The notes under the pieces: generated by a model
Told to the model about the DNA's origin: nothing
Seen by the model: the letters and a program-made list of their open reading frames with translations, nothing else
Databases searched by the model: none
In this document: piece by piece, positions 60,195 through 64,000 of the stretch
Layout of the letters: every line of letters starts with the position of its first letter
Numbering within the stretch: the stretch's first letter is position 1
Position numbers and translations under genes: made by a program
Assembly: GCA_963513935.1 (NCBI GenBank)
Contig: OY740766.1
Location: forward strand, 1,270,001-1,334,000
Source of the DNA: Aphrophora alni
Taxonomy: Eukaryota > Arthropoda > Insecta > Hemiptera > Aphrophoridae
DNA length: 64,000 nucleotides
Reading direction: 5' to 3'

Positions 60195-61290
60195 TATACA
60201 GTGTTTCAAAAGGACTTTAAACTTTAAAAGCATGTTCAAATTTATTCAGATACAGAATTGGTTGAGGTTTATTTTAAAGCAAAACATATCAAGTTTGACA
60301 CACATAGTGCTGTAGTACCAAATTTAGTTACCAGAAGCGCCATCACCATTGCAGTTAAAGGTGTTGAATGTGCTCATTATGTACACTGATACAAACTCTG
60401 CAACTAAAGTCCAACTTGATTTTTTGTACCCAGTATGGTAAGGCACATCCAAGTAAGCCTACAATTTGCTCTTGGCTCAAAATTTTGTTGAGACTGGTTA
60501 TTTTGTACGATATAACAAACCATCAAGTCGCCTGCAACTTCCTCATTGTTGCTGTCAAGACAAGAGAGCTTTGTCCGTTGTCTTAAGAAATCAATGCATA
60601 GTGTGCCTGTTGAGACCACACAGGACTGTTTGTCGTATACTACATCAACGTTTGCACCCGAAGTCATACAAACTTATCATGGCACAACAAATTACAGATG
60701 CAGATGAAGTTACTTGTTAGGAATTATATGCATAAATATTATTACGAATCAATATTAATATTAAATCGAATAGGAAATGAAGAGACCTTCCAAGAAAACA
60801 TTAATTTTAGCAATGATTCAATTTTACATCAGTTGCAGGGTGAATTCTCACAACTGCATCATCTGAGGTAGTGAAAATACTATATGCATCTTTGGGGTAT
60901 GTTTGAAAAGTGAACGTTTCTTGCACTCTAAGAAAATTTATAGGATACGGCACGTTCTTATATGATCTGGGCATACTTGAACATTTTTTCATTCCACAGT
61001 TAGACAAAGATGACCAAGATGAACTCCTTCAGTACCAGCAAGATGGGGTTTCACTTCATTTTTGCATAAAAGTCCACGAAGGTCTTCTCGCTCACTAGAT
61101 TTGACTTTTCTTGATATTTTTTAATTGGGGTTTCATTAAAGATCAAGTCTGTGTTTCACCTTTTACCTGTTAATCTTCCTTAGCCAAGAAATCATATTTA
61201 CGTTGCTACTGCCGAAGTGATTTACTGGATCAAGTTTGACAACATAGTTACTTCAGATGGGATGTCTGCCATTTCACAAATTGTAGTCAT
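60195..61290 (+). pseudogene. Mariner-like (DUF4817-type) transposase relic
   Basis: Plus-strand pieces in changing frames follow the whole family order. They are YGKAHPSKPTICSW and NFVETGYFVRYNKPSSR (N-terminal DNA-binding part), HPKSYKLIMAQQITDADEV, then KVNVSCTLRKFIGYGTFLYD and LEHFFIPQLDKDDQDELLQY, QQDGVSLHFCIKVHEGL, and finally a frame with RSLDLTFLDIF and IKDQVCVSP. The catalytic QQDGA-x-x-H-type motif survives in part. Many stops. It lies in the intron between k1 and k2. Confidence 0.78.
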
Positions 61291-61850
61291 ATCGATGGAA
61301 TTAAAGCAATTGCTAGAAATACACCAACAAGTTCCTTGACTGAATCAATCCAAAAGAAGTATAAAATAGTCAAGCATATTACCAAGAAAATAGTTCTGCA
61401 GTGGATCCCATCACATGTAGGCATACAAGGCAATGAGCAAGCAGATGAGCTGGCCAAGCGAGGAACTCACATAATACGTAAACCAAAAAGAGTTTGGAAG
61501 CAAGGATTGGCGAACTGAAACGAACATCCCATCTTGAGTTCACCAATAAGGTCAAAGAGGACATAAGGAACAAGTCCTATGAAGATGTATTCAACTTGTA
61601 TGAGAAAGTCAAGGACTTGCAGAGGAGGACATCTGTCGCAATTTTTCGACTTACAACTGGACACGACTGCCTGAATCAACACCTGAAGAGGATGAAGATT
61701 TTGGATTATGACAACTGCACATTGTGTGAAAGCCCGGACACCGCCATGAACAAGGACCATCTCTTGGTTTGCAGAAGGCTGGATAAAGAGAAGCAGAGGG
61801 AAAAAGACCTCTCTGGTCTCTACTGGAAGGCAAGATCAAAGATGGCGTGA
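61262..61850 (+). pseudogene. Non-LTR retrotransposon RNase H and tail
   Basis: 61336-61518 encodes ITKKIVLQWIPSHVGIQGNE then QADELAKRGTH. This is a clean RNase H C-terminal signature with the His of SHVGI and the Asp of ADELA. An overlapping frame, 61494-61850, continues as a tail: RRTSVAIFRLTTGHDCLNQH, LKRMKILDYDNCTLCESPDT and NKDHLLVCRRLDKEKQREKD, a C-x-x-C...H...C zinc-like end. One frameshift separates them. The reverse transcriptase is not here. Confidence 0.83.
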
Positions 61851-62251
61851 ACCAGAGAAAGCCATTGGACAACAACAACATAAAAACATTAATTTGTTTT
61901 GTTTTAAAATGACACCTCAACCAAGTAAGTTATCTGACTAAATTTCTAATGCTTTTAAAGTTGTAAAGTTCTTTATAAAATACCTTGCATATATGAGCAA
62001 TCTACTTTCAAGTATGTCAGGGTTTTTTTAACTTGACTCGAAACAACTGACATGCTAAAGGAAAGGATATTTAACCAAGATGAATGGTTCATATATCAGT
62101 TTTATAATTTAAAAATTTTTGGATTATTACCGTTAAAAAGTTTATTTAGATGAAAAATGAAGGAGTTTCTTGAAATAGAAAATGTGAGATCATTATTGCA
62201 GTTCTTTATAGAGATATCTTTAATAATACACAAAGATTGTAAATTCCTTAC

Positions 62252-62428
62252 CAATTTTAATTCCACGTTGCCAACCAAAATTAACAGGTCTCGGCCGTAT
62301 AAAATTCCTCTCAGAGTGTGTTGCAACTATAACAACGTTGCCTATGAGATCGTCTGATTTCAGTCTTGATTCCAAACATCCTTCCAACTTGTTAATAGCT
62401 TCCAGGACTTGTTCACTTTTACTAAGAT
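62252..62428 (-). CDS. MAP3K4: MAP3K4 kinase half, exon k1 (pre-kinase segment and kinase start)
   Basis: 177 bp, phase 1 in and phase 1 out. The acceptor is TTTTGTTTTGTTCAG and the donor ATTG|GTAAGG. It encodes LSKSEQVLEAINKLEGCLES, then RLKSDDLIGNVVIVAT and RPVNFGWQRGIKIG. The pre-kinase helix and the WQRG-x-KIG start of the catalytic domain match vertebrate MAP3K4, which has FKWQRGNKIGEG (remembered). The Gly codon is split by the intron, and the next exon completes the glycine loop. An upstream exon was not found between 62429 and 64000. Confidence 0.9.
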
Positions 62429-62857
62429 CTGAACAAAACAAAATTTGCCGGAAAAAAATATCAATATTAGGGTTCGTATAAAGTTAAAAACTAAGTAAAT
62501 ATATTAATGCATCTAATAGTATATTAAAAATATACTAGCTAGTGCATGAATCTTAATTTCTTTTTGTAAGACTGCTCAACTTGAAAGAAAAAACACTAAT
62601 AAATTTACAATATTTTCACTGTTACATGTGAACAAAAGTACAAAAATAGTCTTGTACGGTTATTCATTATATATATATATTTAATCAAGTTTTTAATGAC
62701 TTCTTTTTTTGTAATAAACAATTATTTCAGCAAATGGTGTGTGTAAGTAATAACAAAAACATAAGAGTGGCGAATTTTAAAAAAAGCTAATGGATAAAGA
62801 AATCTATATTTATAAAAGTAAAACCCACTGACTTGTCAAGAAATCTCTGGATCCAAG

Positions 62858-63084
62858 AAGCCTAGAGCTATAATTTTTTAAGATGGTTTGGGGTAGGTCT
62901 GTAGACACATACTAAGAAAGGGTTTTGAAAATGTTCTATTTCAAGGGGGTTTTTACCCCTAAAGCATAACTCTCGATCAAAAAAGCCTAGAGCTGTAATT
63001 TTTTAACATGGTTTGGGGTTGGTCTGTAGATGCGTACTAAGAAAGGGTTTTGAAAATGTTCCACTCCGAGGGTGTTTTTTTATC
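62858..63084. repeat. Tandem duplication, 125-bp period
   Basis: AAGCCTAGAGCTATAATTTT at 62858 recurs as AAGCCTAGAGCTGTAATTTT at 62983. Both are followed by GGTTTGGGGT(A/T)GGTCTGTAG and ACTAAGAAAGGGTTTTGAAA. Copies differ by a few percent. Confidence 0.9.
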
Positions 63085-64000
63085 CCAAAAACAAATATCA
63101 TATCTTTGTTATTTACAGGTCGATTTCGATTAAAATTGGTGTGCTGCTGAATTTGGGCATAATTTATTTCCATAGCACCACCATTAGGGTTGTGCTAAAA
63201 AAATTAATTTCTTTTCAAAACTATCTCAATATCCCCAGGTGAAACTGGTGCCATCAGCTAGTTTATGATATAATTACAGGAAAATTCTAAAAATGTTTTT
63301 ACACCAACACATAAATTTCAAAACACTTTATAATAATGGCTCTGTGAACAGGAAACCTCATTTATTGTGTTTTAATAAATTCAATACATTTTTATAGTAA
63401 TCACAAGGTGATTACCACCTAGCTAGCAAAGTGAAACACACTTACAGGGAATATTGTCAATATGTACTTTTAATGTGAACTAAACCTCAACAATTGATAG
63501 TGGTATAGTAGTAGTAAATTGTAAAACATTGCACAAACTTTCTTACTCACTAATCCCCAAAACCAATCATAAAACTATTTGTTACCAAAAATATCAGTAA
63601 AAAGTAAAAAATAAACCATTAACACTTGAAAAAAATATTTAAATATGACCTTTACTTGCTTTATTTCTGCCGTAAATATGCCCTCAGTGAAAATTGTATC
63701 TGATTAAAATCAAGTTTTTAATGGTGGTCAATGTTCATTTTTGTTTTTGCCAATTATTCTTGAACTATAATATATATTTTTCATTGAAATTTTGTACATG
63801 AAATAGGACCATTAATTTCCACAAAGTATTAAAATTGATCAAATTCTGTAGAGCCGATTTTGAATAATTCGTCTTTTATAACTATCTCATGGTCGATTTT
63901 TTTTTTTTTTTTTTTTTTTTGTTATCGACAACTCACAAACTTGCATTTTTGGAGAGATGGTTAGCAAAATATTTTGTTTGGGTTCTTGGAAGCTACACCT
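63085..64000. repeat. Dispersed AT-rich repeat and poly-T tract
   Basis: 63525-63760 is a second copy of the 40.1-kb repeat. 63897-63920 is a run of 24 T. No upstream MAP3K4 exon was found here or in 62429-62857. Confidence 0.5.

Larger units (their letters stand above)
54429..62428 (-). other. MAP3K4: MAP3K4 C-terminal kinase half, seven-exon gene model open at its 5' side
   Basis: Seven minus-strand exons (62428-62252, 59708-59521, 57576-57408, 57219-57097, 57007-56901, 56724-56545, 54512-54429) join in phase into 341 residues and end at a TAA. They give a complete STE11-type Ser/Thr kinase domain: glycine loop GQGRFGKV, lysine in LMAMKEI, helix-C glutamate in ALELKIF, catalytic loop HRDIKSAN, LGDFGSA, TQAYMAPE, DVWSLGCVLVEM and a terminal Arg in PKERAT. 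In the family this kinase phosphorylates MAP2Ks of the p38 and JNK pathways in the cytoplasm. The first exon needs two bases from an upstream exon outside the window, so the regulatory half of this copy is unseen. All catalytic residues I looked for are present. Confidence 0.94.

Noticed and set aside
61379..61920. Minus-strand ORFs over the RNase H region
   Set aside because: Antisense shadows; the plus strand carries the QWIPSHVGIQGNEQADELAK signature.
1273..62428. A single collinear MAP3K4 gene spanning the window
   Set aside because: Exon order is incompatible: the kinase end with a stop lies upstream (in transcription direction) of the N-terminal exons.

Overview
The window is AT-rich animal DNA, most likely insect. 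Genes are split into many short exons by large introns full of decayed transposons. There are pogo/Tigger, piggyBac, mariner-like and hAT relics, non-LTR and LTR retroelements, (TA)n and (TC)n microsatellites and an interstitial TTAGG run, which is the insect telomere motif. No N gaps and no bacterial-type operons are visible. Assignment to a particular insect order is not supported by the sequence alone.

The only host gene I recognise with confidence is MAP3K4 (Drosophila Mekk1), a MAP kinase kinase kinase of the p38/JNK stress pathways. I rebuilt two separate blocks of its exons by hand, both on the minus strand. The left block has nine exons from 26163 down to 1273 (489 codons, all splice phases compatible). 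It encodes the N-terminal regulatory half, starts at a plausible ATG and runs off the left edge. The right block has seven exons from 62428 down to 54429 (341 residues plus a stop). It encodes the complete C-terminal kinase domain, and its N-terminal half would lie beyond the right edge. In transcription order (right to left) the kinase end therefore comes before the N-terminal end. One ordinary gene cannot give this order. Either two MAP3K4 genes stand head to tail, or the region is rearranged or misassembled. This is the main observation.

Layout: 1-26.2 kb, N-terminal MAP3K4 exons. Their introns hold a mariner-like fragment (2.0 kb), a hairpin and recombinase-like ORF (4.7-5.0 kb), a piggyBac relic (7.0-8.2 kb), an LTR-like block with tRNA primer-site motifs (8.2-9.8 kb), a (TC)n tract, a Tigger relic (12.2-14.4 kb), a transposon-type ORF of unknown family (19.0-19.4 kb), a non-LTR reverse transcriptase (19.4-20.6 kb), a young gag-only LTR retrotransposon with two apparently identical LTRs (20.66-23.14 kb), a Tigger-like non-autonomous element (24.0-25.1 kb) and tandem repeats (25.46-25.90 kb). 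26.2-54.4 kb has no recognised host gene except one orphan exon-like segment at 51.1 kb. It carries a hAT relic, relics of one mariner-like family, a 482-bp foldback element, more Tigger and piggyBac ends, and dispersed AT-rich repeats. 54.4-62.4 kb holds the kinase exons, with a mariner-like relic and an RNase H fragment in the first intron. 62.4-64 kb is repeat sequence.
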